DNA of 64,000 nt from Leptodontidium sp. MPI-SDFR-AT-0119 (GCA_020726505.1 JAHLEZ010000002.1:3906001-3970000); one strand, 5' to 3'; positions 34,321-47,674 are shown, counted from the first letter of the stretch. The notes: generated from the letters alone by a model not told the origin. Numbers and translations are program-made.

Positions 34321-37300
34321 ATGTTTGGTTTCAAGAAGGCGTGTGAGGCGGCAGCTTCACTTGCAGTGATTCTCGCCTCTGGAGCTTCCGCAGTTACTGA
34401 TTTCTCGCCCTTGAGTGGAATCTCGGATTGGGACCAAAGTGACTGGTCTTTGACCGCAAACACATTCATTCCTGGTCAATTCCAATCTCGATTGTCCCTT
34501 TCCAATGGGTGAGTTTCCACTCCCAATTGCTCGGGAAATTAAGCTAAATGAATGTAGATACACAGGAGCATCACTTGCGGCTGCCGGCCCGTTCTTTGAG
34601 GTCGATGTGAACCAGACAGATGCGAGCGGTACCCAACCATCGAATGGATGGCCTCTGTACAGCACCAGAATTTCCTTTGCAACAGTTGCCGGATTTTTCG
34701 ATGTACAGGACAATGCGACGGGAACAAATTATCCATGGTTGAACCAATACGGCTGGGAATCATTCATTGCTGGAATCCCTCATCCCTCTGCGATTGTCTT
34801 CAAATTTGGGGATGATTACTTGGATGCCACCGTCAGCAACAAGACGATCTCCAACTTTTCATCGAAGCTTTCCTTCAAGACGGGTGTTGCTGAATGGACC
34901 TATACCTGGACTCCGGAGACCTGCGGCGCTTCGTTCAATGTTTCCTATTCGGCGATTTACAGCAGGGAAAGACCCAATGTCCTGGCTGTTAAGTCTACTA
35001 TCGTCCCTTCTGCTGACATCTGTGGCACTGTGACTGATATGTTGGATGGGCGAAGTGCTGTGCGATCATATCTGAATTCGAAAGGTCTGGACAATGACAG
35101 CCAGATCGTCTATACCTCAGTCCACCCCAATGGACTTTCAAACGTCACAGCATGGATCGTTTCCGGCGCTAATTTTTCAAATGGATACACCGATCTAGCT
35201 TCAAGAGTTATAGCGGATGGCTGCTTTGTTGGCACTAACGAGACTACCATGGGCCAGACCTTCGATATCAACCTCAAGGCTGGAGAACCTGCCACGTTCT
35301 ACAAATACGTCGGCATTGCGTCAAATGACAAGTTTGCTGATGCTGAAGGTACTGCTCGAGAAAGCCAGAAATTGGCCCAGGAGGATGGATGGGATACGCT
35401 GGTCCCCGAACATGCTGAGGCATGGGGTAAGATCATGACGGAAGACTCTATTGATAACTTCACCGATCCAGTCACCGGACAATTGCCAGACAACCCAGAC
35501 ATCAAGCTTCTCCAGATTGCATCGGTTGCGAATGCCTTCTACCTCCTTCAGGCACTCCAGCCAGACGGAAGTGGACTTAACGATGAGAGTATCTCAGTTG
35601 GTGGTCTAGTGTCGGACTCCTATGCCGGACTTCGCTTCTGGGATGCGGATTATTGGATGGTAGCCGGCTTGAATATTGCGTTCCCCGGCTGGAGCAAGCA
35701 GATAAGCAATTTGAGGATCAAGCAATACGCTCAAGCTCTCGCAAATGCTGCTTTCAACAACTTTCCCAGCGGGTCTGCTCTCTATTCCTGGACCACTGGG
35801 CGATATGGTAATTGCACTGGTACAGGACCCTGTGTCGATTACCAGTACCATCTCAATCATGATATCGCTCTCAACCTCATCCAAGAGTACAACATTACCA
35901 AGAACGAAACCTGGTTCAACAATGGCCCCAAGCAGATCATTGAGAGTGTTGCTACGTCGGTATCCAAGTTGCTGCAATTCAACGAGACAACGCAGAAGTT
36001 TGACATCTACAATATGACGGACCCGGACGAATACGCCAACAACATTGACAATGGCGCGTTTACTCTTGCTTCTTCGTCGGAAGTGTTGAGGCATGCCAAC
36101 GAGTTGCGATTCGAGCGTGGCGACCCAATCAACGAGACATGGACTCTTCAAGCAGATAATGTCGCATACCCCGTCGCGGACTCGATGATTACCCTTGAAT
36201 ATTCGACAATGAATAACAGTGCTGCCGTAAAGCAAGCCGATATCGTCCTTATCAACTATCCTCTGGTGTACAGCAGAAATTATACTGCTACGCAGAAGTT
36301 GCTTGACTTGGACTACGTAAGTCTCCACCAAGATTGTAGCATCTTCAGTGACTAACAGACCACAGTATGCCAACCGTCAAAGTCCCGATGGACCAGCAAT
36401 GACATACTCCATCTTTGCAATCAATGCAAATGAGTTGTCCCCATCTGGTTGCTCCGCCTACACCTACACGCAGAATGGCTTCGAGCCGTACCTGCGGGCT
36501 CCATGGTATCAGTTCTCCGAGCAGGTAAACGATGACCCCGACACGAACGGCAACACCAAGCCCGCCTTCCCTTTCCTCACAGGCCACGGAGGTGCCAATC
36601 AAGTCGTCCCATTCGGTTATCTTGGAATCCGAACAACTCAGCCACAGTTATACATCGATCCCTCCCTCCCTCCTCAAATCCTCTACGTCAAGGTCCGCAC
36701 ATTTTACTATGCCGGAGCGACTTTCACGGCCACCATGAACAGCACCCACACAAACCTCACTCGCTTAGCTACCGACCCCTCAGTTAAGGTTGTTGACATC
36801 TCTGCCGACACGACCGTGGGAGTTGTAGTCGCAGGCCAGGATTCCGAGAGCCCCAGCACAAACTACACGCTTGCAATCAACCAGACCATCACGGTTCCCA
36901 ACCGTCTGTACTGGCAAAAGGTGACCTCTAAGGGCAACATCAACCAATGTCTCCCGGTCACAAGTGACACCAAATACGCTCAAGGACAATTCCCATTTGC
37001 TGCCATTGATGGCGCAACAGCTACCAGATGGCAACCTATCAGCAACGAAACAGCATCCATAACTGTCAATATGACCTCTACAACTCCACAACGCATCTCA
37101 AGCATCCACTTCGACTGGGGACTTCGCCCTGCGAGATCAGCTGTCGTCTACCTCGGCAATTCCACAGATGGCATTGCTGACACCGCCAACGAAGTCGAGA
37201 TCATGATCAATGGCATCGAGCCTGACAAGCCATTCGACGCTGCAGCAGCTGCGAATAGCACCGATGAGGTCTTGCCCGTTCAAGGCAACGTCACAACATT

Positions 37301-37418
37301 CAGCGTAGTGGGCGGCCAATGGACCGGCAACTACGCCCGCTTGGTGATCGAGGGATGCTGGGAGGAAGATGGTCATGGCGCCACGGTTGGAGAGTTCGAG
37401 CTTATTGGATCTTCGTGA
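34321..37418 (+). CDS. ATC1: Secreted acid trehalase, GH65
   Basis: It cleaves trehalose to two glucose at the cell surface or in the vacuole. Exons 34321-34508, 34558-36316 and 36366-37418 give 999 aa. A signal peptide is visible (ACEAAASLAVILASGASAV). The GH65 N-terminal beta-sandwich spans about residues 40-330. The (alpha/alpha)6 catalytic part includes GLRFWDADYWM (about residue 420) and PDEYANNIDNGAFT (about residue 553). The latter corresponds to the PDEYxxxVxNNAYTN motif holding the family's general-acid Glu. Residues about 800-960 (FAAIDGATATRWQPIS, ARLVIEGCW) form an F5/8-type beta-sandwich at the C-terminus. More than twenty N-glycosylation sites fit secretion. Length is close to that of Aspergillus acid trehalases. 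No lesion is seen. Confidence 0.92.
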
Positions 37419-38031
37419 GCGAGAGTGATTGATTTTCGGGTTGGGTGGAGGTCGAGTTGGTCGTCTTGTGTAGAGGGAAGAGCATATTCGCGTCATTTGA
37501 AGTCTTAGCTAATAGCCAGATGCTAATTTTATACTAAACAAGATAACTCAAGTTGGAAATTCGTTTGCGTTTGACTTTGCTTGTTGTGGCCTGCAGCCCA
37601 TGAGGTCGAATACGTACGCCCCATAGTGAGTAGTCCTGGAGTGAAGCTGTAGCACCCCCTTATAGGTATATTAGCGAGCCTCACCAAATTCCGGGCTCGT
37701 TCATTAGAAGCTCAGCGTCTCGTTTCAGCAGCAAAGCCAGGACCGACCATGCCATGTTGATATCTTTGATCCTCACGACCCAAAGATACTCGTACAGGAA
37801 CTACAGTTCCGACGACGATCAAACTAAGGGTAACCTTAGCTGCCGAAGAGGTCCCTCGGAGACCAGTTTTCATGCGCTTGCAATGAACTTTCCGTCTTTT
37901 CATAGACCGGGCGCAAGATTGAATAGCTTGGTGAGATAACACACACTTCCTCTCGTGACGGTACGAAAGCACATATTTCCAAGTTTAGCCAGGGTTCGCG
38001 TGTCCAGCAGATCAAGGAAGAAACGAGTCGT
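37419..38031. other. 3' gap between convergent genes
   Basis: This lies between the trehalase and ankyrin genes, both ending here. I see no gene. Confidence 0.45.
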
Positions 38032-40062
38032 CTACATCGATTCGAACACGTGGTAGCCTGCCACAATGTTCCTAGCAACATCAGGTGTTTCTATATAAGG
38101 CTTGGGGCCAATGTTGGTATAATAGTCTCTCCAGAATTTGGCATTTGACTTAGCACCCAATTCTAAGAACTGCTGAGCAATTTCGAAGTGCCGGTGTTCC
38201 ATGGCCCAGTCTAGAGGAGTGAGACTACTGGCATTGGTTGAAGAAAGACTTAGCTGTTGTCCAACCACTTGAATGTATCCAGACGAAGAGCCATCGTCTG
38301 TTAAGAATTTTGTGATGGCCCAAAAGTCTGTTCTCCAGTTGACTTTTGCGCCTCTTTCGAGAAGGATCCTTGCACTGTCGTATCTACCCGCCTCAATAGC
38401 TGCTACAAAGACCGACCTACCCACCTTTGTCGTAAAATTTACGTTGGCTCTATAATCTAAGAGGATTTTCAAGTATCTGTTGGAGCCATGTGCAACGCAA
38501 TCTTCGAAAGCAGCCTGGAAGTCTTCCCCTCCTTGTAAATCTTCTCCTGAATTCGAGATATGCTCGAGAATAATTCGAACAACGTCTTCGTAACCACCCT
38601 CAACTGCCTTTCTCAGCGGCGAAAAAAATCTAGCCCTTTCGAATTTCGCTCCATATTGAAGTAGGAGAGCAACCACTTTTGCGTTTCCTATGTAAGCTGC
38701 TCTGTAGAGAGGATTCTTTCTACCGAAAATCAGTCCGCCATTGACTTTCGCGCCTCTTCGCAAGAGCATTTCTGTCATGGGGATATTCTGGTCAGAGTCT
38801 AGCTTCTTGATGCTGAGAGTGAGTGGTGACATTAGATTCTTGTCGAGAAGGTCAATATCTGCACCCGAGTTCAAAAGCCAAGTGGCCATCGTGAGATCGC
38901 CTCTTGCTGCTACGAACCCCAGGGCTGTTCTTTCGTGACGAGTCGAATCCAAGTCCAGGCCTTTGGGCAATAGTTTCTTTGCCGTTTCTAAATCACCATT
39001 CATACATGCTTCCGAGAATGCAGCATCATAGCCAAGGACTCGTGCCATGAGGCTTTTGATGCGTGGGGTCGTACATTACGCGGAATGCGTCCAGAATTTG
39101 GTACGGTTTTGTATTGAAGGTGTTTCGAGTGGATACCAGAGCTGTTGAAGCTTGGGTGCTGTCACCTAATGCTTCATTTTGAAACTTTCGTACCCTTTGT
39201 CTGTGATAGATATCTCTCTCCGAGGTCTCTGGAACGTCCGAAGCCTGATCCTGTGCGTTGACATGCGAGATCAGGGGCCGCTCTGATAGGTGATCTGGCT
39301 TGGGAAATCCGTGGTTCGACAGGGGGCCTGGCGTGGTTTCTGAAATATTGCTGGAGTACAACGATTCATGATCAGAGTCCATGCCCTGTTCCTCGAATGC
39401 CCCGGATTGAATTGCTGTCTGGAACCAATCCATGATAAAAGGTCTATTGGCATCGAATGCTACCACCGAAATCCCGATGGTTTCAAGCTCTTTCCGTATT
39501 AATCTCCAGGTCTCCCTTTCATCTGCAGCCAGCGAATCGACTGTCGTGACGGTGATGACTGATCCCTCGTGCTTTCCATCTTGGAACTCTTCAACAAACT
39601 TGTTGAGCTTTCGCTCCACAGTTACCTGTGAAGTTCTATAAAATCAGTAAGCCAGGATTTCCCACAAGACATACTTGTTGCATACACCAAGAAAGTCGTC
39701 AAAAGCATAGTATTAGACGTAAGCCTCGCTCTCAACTCGGCGATATCATTCGATCCCCATCTCATTCGATCCCAGGTCCGTCGACTCTGAGACCCCAGGC
39801 TTTCATATTTGACGACAAGTGCTTGCAAGTCGGCGAGAACACTCTGGCAGCCGTTCCCAACAGTCGCGAGGCTGCGCTGTTTTGACTCCGTCAGGGGCTC
39901 ATCCGCGAGAGCCTCTTCCACTTCTTTCAGGACAACATGCAGAGATAGGACCTCAGTTGATATGTTGCTGAAGCTTTCAGGTGCATCTTTGCATGATTTG
40001 TAGACAGACCAGGCAAGTTTACCAACGGCGATGAAATCGCCTACACCGAAGCCAAAGCTCAT
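38032..40062 (-). CDS. STAND-type N-terminal domain plus ankyrin repeats (frame break at the join)
   Basis: The first exon (40062-39688) encodes MSFGFGVGDFIAVGKLAWSV, the start of the helical fungal STAND N-terminal domain also found before NACHT and ankyrin modules. A 62-nt intron joins TTFL to VTVERKLNKFVEEF (39625 on). The segment IGISVVAFDANRPFIMDWF is a conserved end of that domain. This frame stops at 39026 (HGTSPWL). The ankyrin part begins in another frame, readable from the ATG at 39048 (MARVLGYDAAFSEACMNGD), and carries about eight repeats (GFVAARGDLTMATWLLNSGA, LYRAAYIGNAKVVALLLQYG) to 38032. No convincing intron reconciles the frames, so this is either one gene with a frameshift or two overlapping genes. 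Such architectures are typical of fungal NLR-like or self-recognition proteins. Confidence 0.65.
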
Positions 40063-40361
40063 GGTGCTCGTCGTATCAACCCGAGGAGCTCCAAGAGGAT
40101 CGTCGATAGGCGATAGCCTCGAGTGTCAGTGATAATAGCTGCCCGCGTTGACTAGTAATGACTTGTGACTATCTGGGGAAATGTTGCGAGGAGGTTGATT
40201 GTAAGAAGGAAGGAGGGAACTGAGGTGCGAGATGAAAGATAGGAGATGGAATCCTCAGCCTTGTGCAACATCACATGGGAGCTGAAAAATCATGTGACTT
40301 GTCAGCTGTTCAAAATATGCTAGTTGGTCTTGCTGTTCCACTGGATCTAGCGGCTAGACAT

Positions 40362-41948
40362 TTACTTTGAAGCCTCTTCAAGAACACTTCTTACAAGTAG
40401 CAGATCTCTCTCTAGCTCAACTTTGAAAGTGCTCACAGCAATCCTACAAGCAGCTTTTCCATCCCATTTTGTGCCGGAGACATACATCTTCCTCGTGGCG
40501 TTGATTCTCCTAACCAACTCCGCATTGATGCTTTCGTTCTTAGCTCTGAAGATGACAATTATATGAACATTATCAAATTCTCCACTCTGACTTGGACGTG
40601 TAGCCAACAGCTCAAAGTCCTCAGAATCGGACAGGAATTCCGAAATTCCTCTGGCCAGTTGAACTTGCCTGCCAAACATTTCTGCCAGACCGTCTCGACC
40701 ATAAGCGAGGAGGACAGCGTAGACTGGTAGGGCTCGGAAGCGTCGTGAGTTCTCGAGACCGTTGTTTAGCGGCGAAGGAATGGACGACTGTCCTACGGAG
40801 AGGTACGCGGCGTTTGGATTCTGGAAAATGGAGGAGAGAATGGTATTTGAGCGAGTGAGGAAGAAACCACAGTCGTAAGGCTAAAATGTAAGCGATGTTC
40901 GGGAATCGAGGGGGGAGCACAAACCACATTGAGCATTTTGTGTCCGTCGCCGCAAATGGAATCGGCAAGTTCGATTCCAGATGCAGAATTAATCAGGGTG
41001 GTGAACTCGGCTGTGGGTGGCAAACATCGTGCAAATATCCCGAAAGCTTTTCAACAAGGGTCAGGCCCTGGAATCTACAGTTCGGAGGGAATGAAATCTT
41101 GACATACCTCCATCAACGTGCAACCATGCCCCATGCTGGTTGCAAATATCTCGAATTCGCTTCATCGCATACAGTCCGTCGGTTGCAAACCTTCCTGTAT
41201 TGACCTCTCCCATACTCAGAGCAACAATGCTCACCACACCTTCCTCGGCGCTTTCCAACTCTTTTTCGAGAGCATCGATATCCATCTTCCAGGGTTCCTC
41301 TTTGCTTGTAGCAATGTCTTTCACTGATGCCCTTCCGAGGCCAACAACACTCGCAGCTTTGTATAACGAGCTGTGTCCCATGGTCGTCAAAACCTGGATC
41401 TCTTTGATTCCAGCCTTCAGACATGCTCCCAGGAGTCCGAGTTCTCCAACACTACCAACCTCTCCTACAGCTTTCAGGCGAGCATCTACAACAGCTTCTC
41501 GGCCACATGCCAATCCCATGATATTGGCACCAGTAGCACCAGTCGTGAAAGTCTTCCCATTCCATCCATCTCCAAGATTCAGCAGCTCAACAAGCATACT
41601 CAGGGCTTTGTCTTCCACTGCAGTTGCAACACTCTGATCTGATAAATGAACCTGTACGTTTTGATCAAAGGCGGTGACGATGTTATCGGCAACTTCTGCG
41701 ATTGGAAAGACACCTCCAGTAACAAAGCCATAATAGTTCGAGGATGTCTTTGGGCCATTGAAACCAGGAGTAAGGTCTTTTAGGAGATGAGTCTCGGTTG
41801 CTGCTTCGCCCAGGCCTGTCACCGGAAGGGAAGAAGGGAGGCTGTTGTGTGATTTCTCCAGCTTGGACAAAGATGGAAGAGCGTCATTTGAGGCCGAGTC
41901 TACAATAGCCCGAAGCTTCGTGTAGGATGATGAAACTGAGAAGGACAT
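40362..41948 (-). CDS. PLP-dependent group II (aromatic/diaminobutyrate-type) decarboxylase
   Basis: Exons 41948-41108, 41046-40925 and 40880-40362 (493 aa). The N-terminal region (GLGEAATETHLLKDLTPGFN, SSNYYGFVTGG) and FTTGATGANIMGLACGRE match pyridoxal-dependent decarboxylases. HVDGGAFGIFARC contains the Asp that contacts the PLP ring nitrogen, and DGHKMLNVPYDCG contains the Schiff-base Lys. The C-terminal small domain ends VRRINATRKMYVSGTKWDGK and ACRIAVSTFKVE. All cofactor residues are present. The natural substrate is unclear: relatives act on glutamate, tyrosine/tryptophan or 2,4-diaminobutyrate. The exon total (1482 nt) and all phases are consistent; introns are 61 and 44 nt. Confidence 0.88.
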
Positions 41949-43769
41949 GGCGATTTAGTATCCCGGACTTGAATTAAAAATTCGAAGAGGAGACCGAAAG
42001 TTGCCGGAAAAGGCGACACTGCCACCTATTAATATATACTGGTACTTCCTGAACGGCGGAAGATGGAGACTTTGTGAGTCACCCTGAATACTTCCAACGA
42101 CTTAGAGGGACCGCATTCAATATTCTTCTATACCACCGCCTGTACTTCCCTGTCCTGGTTTAGTACGGGTATTTGGCGATGAGATGTGTATCGTACTGCA
42201 TCTTGATCGCAAACTCCTTCCCTGAGTTCGAAGTTGTATGTCAGAAAATCTCTAAGCGAGAAAACACAGGGGTATCCGCAATAACGGTAACGGTTAGGTT
42301 AGCAGCCGTGACGAAGAAGTGCAAAAGTAAACAGCTCCAAGCCATGAGATCCCGAAAAGGTTATTGAAGCAATTATTGCAGTTCAAGCTTATTACAGAAG
42401 CCTTTGTCGCTCACGACTGATGCAGGAAACTCTATTCATCAGTCCCCTGATATGCCGGAGAATTTTCTGCCAGTGCTTGCATACCTAGGTACGCTTAGAC
42501 CCCGTGCGAAGTGGCCAGCTAACCTACAAAATACCCATCGCTCGATCCTCATCTCGTTCTTTGTTCCCATCACTCGGGTCGGATAATACTTACCAAGGCG
42601 TTCTTGGTCTACCGAAAGAGTCGTAGGTCATCTGCAAGAGAATCCCGACTCAGCCATCTACCCCGAGAGGCCACCCGGCATTGATGAGTGATTTGCCGCC
42701 CAGCTGGAAAGAGGAAGCGATCTCCTCGGTCCCAACACTTGGAGGTTGCATGCAGGATGCTCACGATAATCATTCTCCAAGCTGACAAGCTGCATCTATC
42801 TGACCACCCGTCTGCACGAAGGCATGGCAGACCATAGTTGGTCGGGCAGTGGAAAATAACTCAAATCCTTGGATCAGCTGGACCCAGTAATGGGGGAAAC
42901 ATCCCACCTACGCCATCACTCACCAACCGTGAAGTACATCAGGGCTACTGACCACAGGCACTGCCCCGAACGAGAACGATCATGACGACCTACCACAGAC
43001 AGACAGGCAGATAGGCAATAGTTCTTTCTTGCTCTCTGGCAGTATCTGTCTGTCTACCGATCGCTTCCATCTACACGAGTGGTGGTGAGGGGTAAGACTG
43101 ATATTACACAGTCGGGCAACTTGCAAAATGGGAGCCTGCCATCCGGGGTGGAGGGATGGATCATGGGCGTTATTTAGTAGCACCTTCCAAACTCGAGATA
43201 TCATTCATTATCTTTTTCGTGGGGTCTGGCCACTAGAAGCCCAGCTACAGTTCCACGACAGTTTATCCGTCTGCAGATGCCCCGCTGGCGGGTTTCCAGC
43301 CCTGGGACTTTGGGACCAATGAGGCAGAAACAACAACATTCTTGTCCCTAACTCGCATGCAACTCAGCAAGGGCTGGAGGGCTGCTGCATCTCTAGCGCT
43401 GCTATTCACGAAGATGATTCGATCCTCGGGCGAGTAGTGGCCACCCAAGACCCCAGCAGCCCGGGTGAAGAACCAGATCCAAGCTGCTGGATTTTTTCGT
43501 GTGTTCCGCCGCTTCCCAGTGCAGAGGCTCGGGCCACACACCTTAAAGCGAGCCGTCGTATTGCGCAACATACTTGCTTCTGCTGGTCCAGCCTGTCGGA
43601 ATTCTTTGTCTCCCCGTCTTTATTCGCTGCTCACCCCCCTTGGACGATCGTGCAGACCATTTAATTTAGGAGCGGTGTGCGGGCGGGAATCGTATGATAA
43701 ATTGGGAAATCTCGAAAGTGTGATGAGGAACATCCCTTTGCAACTTTTTCGAGCTTCATCGATCCGAAA
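41949..43769. other. Divergent intergenic region, nothing recognised
   Basis: A 1.8-kb gap between the decarboxylase and the methyltransferase. Frames on both strands are short and unconvincing. A (GACA/GGCA)-like simple tract occurs near 42999-43015. Confidence 0.45.
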
Positions 43770-45114
43770 ATGTCAGGCAATAGCAGTTCTCAGAACTCTC
43801 CAGGAGGAAGTCCTCATACACCGATGCTAGCAGATGTGAGTCCTTCAACTGCATCCCAGGCTGGGAGATTCTGACTCTGTGGCCCGACCAGTCGCCAACA
43901 AATTTCTCGAGTCCAGATGAGTTAGTTCCCAGCAGTCCGGAGACGAAAGTTGCACAAAGATTCATCTGTCGTGCTTGAATCGTGCCGAGCCACGTGCTGA
44001 TAATTTGAGCAGTGCATCACAATCCGTCGACAGTACTGTATATGCATTTCAAGAAGAGAACGGGCGGAGATATCATGGATACAGAGCAGGATGTATGAAT
44101 CTAGCCCCATTTTTGGTATTCGATGCTTACAAATGTTAGCGTATCTGTACCCTAATGACGAGACAGAAACAGACCGGCTCAACAAACAACATGCCATGCT
44201 CAAATTTGCGTTCAAGGGACGAAATCATTTTGCACCTCTCTCGAAACCTCAACGCATTCTAGACATCGGAACTGGAACTGGAATATGGGCAATCGAAATG
44301 GCAGATGATGAATTTCCCAATGCTCAATTCCATGGAACAGATCTGTCGCCGATCCAACCTGACACAGTTCCAGAAAACGTTCATTTCTTCATCGACGATG
44401 CGAGCGAAGAGGATTGGGCAGTTGAGGCGGCCTCTTTCGACTACATCCACACTCGGGTACTCCTAGGGTCATTTGAAAGTTTTCGGGACATCATCCGGAG
44501 AAGCTTCTACTACACCAAGCCGGGCGGTTATATGGAGAGCCAGGAGATCCTTCCAACTCCTTTCTGTGACGATAATACGATGCCAGATGATTTTCCTTTT
44601 TTGGAATGGTCAAAATACCTCGATCAAGCAGCTAGTAAGGAAACCCAATAGCATATACAAAGCTTTATGTCACTTCAAAAAGGGGAACTGACATTTTCCG
44701 TCCATAGCAACGGCAAATCGACCAGTTCGAATAGCCCACAAAATGAAGCGGTGGTATGAAGAAGCCGGTTTTGTCGATGTGCAGGAGAAGATAATTCGAA
44801 TGCCCATGAACCAATGGCCAAGAGACAGACATGCAAAAGCCTTGGGAAAGATGTCAGAAGCAAATTTGCTTGCTGGACTTGGTGCGTTCACCATGGGGCC
44901 ATTCTCGAGGGTGTTTGGTTGGAACATGACGGAAATCGAAGTACGTGTTAATAAATCCCGCCTCTCTAACCACTAATGACTGACTTATCTGCAGGTATAC
45001 CTTGTGAATGTGCGTAGATCTATCTCAGATAGAAATGTGCACGCATATCTCAAGGTATATGTTGTTTGGGGACGGAAACCTAAGACGCCGAGAAACTCAG
45101 GCTCGGCTTCATGA
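43770..45114 (+). CDS. LaeA-like SAM-dependent methyltransferase
   Basis: Proposed exons are 43770-43835, 43936-44092 (or from 43933), 44140-44634, 44708-44940 and 44995-45114, giving about 356 aa. The sequence reads YAFQEENGRRYHGYRAGSYL, then YPNDETETDRLNKQHAMLKF, motif I ILDIGTGTGIWAIEMAD, post-I FHGTDLSPIQP, motif II/III SFDYIHTRVLLGSF and YYTKPGGYMESQE, ending YLKVYVVWGRKP. This is the large fungal LaeA/UMTA-like family; some members regulate secondary metabolism, most are uncharacterised. The SAM-binding glycines are intact. The N-terminal exon (MSGNSSSQNSPGGSP) and its acceptor near 43932-43935 are the least certain parts. No partner genes of a metabolic cluster are adjacent. Confidence 0.8.
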
Positions 45115-45306
45115 CATGTGGCCACCCTCTGTGACGGGCGTTCACTTACGACATAACGATTTAATGAATGAACGGGCTACCTGTTTGAGCGTGTAAGGTA
45201 GTAGTTCAAGGACTGGTCTGCATGGCAGATGGCCTCGAGCGGAGGCGTCAATTGATTGTAGTGAAAATCTTTAGCGATGTATAATTCAATTCTGCATTAC
45301 ATCCCA

Positions 45307-45659
45307 TCAAAGTATTTCTTCAATACGAAGCGAGACAGCTTCTTCGCCTGGTTCTTCTCCTATACTAAAGACATGGGGGGACGTTAAAGATTTCAAGAAG
45401 ACAAGACATAATCCAGAAAATGTTTGTTTAGGAAGTGGTGGTGTGAGGATTGGAATTTGGAGAGGACTCACTTATTTTGGATAATATGGACGGCCAAAAA
45501 ATGGGCATGCCACGCAAGTACGGCTGGCTTCCGAGAGAGAGAGAAAGCCCCCTTTAGTCCAGCACCTGTTTGAGGCTCTGCTGTAGTTATATCTTCTGGG
45601 ATTATATCGACATGATCTATCCTTGTAATCTCCCATGTGTGTGTGCCTCGTAAGTGCAT
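45307..45659 (-). CDS. Small unrecognised protein, 81 aa
   Basis: Two exons on the minus strand, 45659-45472 and 45364-45307, join in phase across a 107-nt intron (GTGAGT to TTTAG) to give 81 aa. The protein starts MHLRGTHTWEITRIDHVDII, passes through SLSRKPAVLAWHAHFLAVHI and ends VSLRIEEIL. It reads like a compact soluble domain and may extend upstream (EIAVTMHLRG is open for a few codons, with a possible exon MNLKLQ about 60 nt earlier behind a TATAAAATA). I recognise no family. It converges with the methyltransferase, about 190 bp apart. Confidence 0.4.
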
Positions 45660-47674
45660 TGTGACAGCAATCTCACATGATACTTAGTTTATACATGACT
45701 TGATGTGTGAAAGTACGTTATGCTATGTTCACTTGGAGCTTGAGATTCATTCCTTCTGCTGATATTTTATAGAAAGAAGTTCTCAAAACAATGTTGAATA
45801 TTTCTCATGAAGTTCAATGGAAATCCTGTTCCGCCAGCTCCAATGAGATAAGAGTTTCGAGTGGCTCGAGTTCAGTATGCTGAGTCTCTGTAAGCCCTTC
45901 GCACTCCATTTGGTTGAAGGAAGATATGCTAGTGTTGGCGATATGTGTTGGAATGATGGTGGTATCAGTGGCATTAAGGAGTATGCTAAAAATGCTTGAA
46001 GGCAGAAGGAAGCATTCTGGCGTACTAGAATGTTTTTCGAGAAGGATGTCTCTGTGAATGTGTGTCTCCTAACCAGGGCTACTTGGTAACTGTGATCCAG
46101 AAGTTGGGTGATTCTGTCCGCATAGTCAATCATGATTCCCTGGAACGTTCATGTAACGTATATTTACAGCAAGTGATCTTCCAAACTTTTTCAATCTCCA
46201 TCGAAGCTTCGCATCCATGGAATAGATCTGCTGATCGCTTCCCAAACTTTGAAGTCAAACGTGGGCGCCACCCAAGTGTGGTCATCAAAAATGTTCATAT
46301 CAATCACAATCTGGATGCGACTTCTCTCCTCGGTCAGCGAGTTATCGTCCGTCCGCGGCCTTCCGCGGGTCCGGTCAACATGCGATAAGCTGGTGAACCT
46401 GCTGAACCAAGACATGGGATAGCCCGGTTAGCCTCCATCGACACACGTCTCCAACCCCACTATAGTGACCTGTGGCGAGGAACCTGACCTTGTTGAGATC
46501 TCCTTGAGAAACACAATAAGAAAAGCCGCGAATCTCCAACATGCCGGAAAATACATTTGGCCCCTCGTCCCGTGAATGAAAGGGTGTCAGTAGCAAGAAA
46601 AGTCGACATGTCGAGGCCCGATGGCTTCTATTGCCCATTCGAATATGATCATGCGGAGCTCTAGAGGAAGTTGAGAGAACAGTGGGAAAGATTTCAAGTG
46701 TTGTTGTGCATCCTCCTGCGATGTGCTTGTTGTGCTGTTGCGGTTTTTCATTGCTGCAACCGCTGGAGAGAGTCTTGAGGGTGTCTTGATTGCCTTGATT
46801 AGTTTGTGTATTTTGAGAAGCTGAGTGACTTGATGGCTCTTTGAATGTGTGGTTGAGGGAAGAATTTAGATATTGTGAACGGGTTCTGTAGTGGACCTGC
46901 AAAATTCACGACAACTGGCGTTCAATCTGGAGGTAGACACTCACTTGGAGTGAATCTAAAGTGACCTAAACTTCCAAGCTTGACTCATGGCAGATCTTCA
47001 GCTTCAAAGAGCAAAATTGATCTACCATTCAGAGCCCTCTTCCTATTCCACAGCCCGAATAACTAGACTTATTCACACCGTCCCCAAGCCCCCTTTCCTC
47101 TTGCTCTACCCCAACACTCCACCCCAATGCCCTCCGCAAATGCTCCAGCCCACCCCAATTAACCAAAATATCCAACTTACCCAACCGCTCAAAGCTCAGA
47201 AAACACACCTCCTCAACATCTCCACCACCCGCTTAAGAACCGACTTCCCGCTTATCATAAGCCTCGCCCTGCTCTTGTCTTCCCCTCCCTATCTTACAAA
47301 ATGTCACCATTTCAACCTGTCTTACTGATTCAGAAGAGTAAAATACAGCTCCTCTTGACGAAATCTTGTAATTGTCTGGAAGTACTGGATATCGAAATAA
47401 GCGAAAAATAAACAAACAAACGATGCAGTGCTGCACTTCTTCGTGCCCACTTAATGTAAAAATCGAATTGGAATGAAAACAAGTACGAGAGATTTGGTAA
47501 TTTATTATGTTTTTGTTTTCTTGTGATGAGGAATATCCTCTTAGCACTTTTAGTACTTTTCAATTTCTTGGATCATTTCCCCTCGCTAACAATATCCGCC
47601 TACTCCTATACTTCTCATAGAACAGCCAAGAATATTATCACTATCAATATCAATATCCCAATTCACAAAGCGAC
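45660..47674. other. Intergenic, with weak unproven frames
   Basis: The best candidate is a minus-strand frame from ATG 46415 to 46191 (74 aa, MSWFSRFTSLSH, HTWVAPTFDFKVWEAISRS). It looks protein-like but has no supporting context. The remainder has low-complexity C/T-rich DNA (about 47060-47300). Confidence 0.3.

Noticed and set aside
35606..36373. 255-codon minus-strand frame
   Set aside because: Antisense shadow of the acid trehalase catalytic domain.
46191..46902. Minus-strand frames with MSWFSRFTSLSH and MLEIRGFSYCVSQGD
   Set aside because: They look protein-like but no in-phase splice with good signals connects them and no family is recognised.
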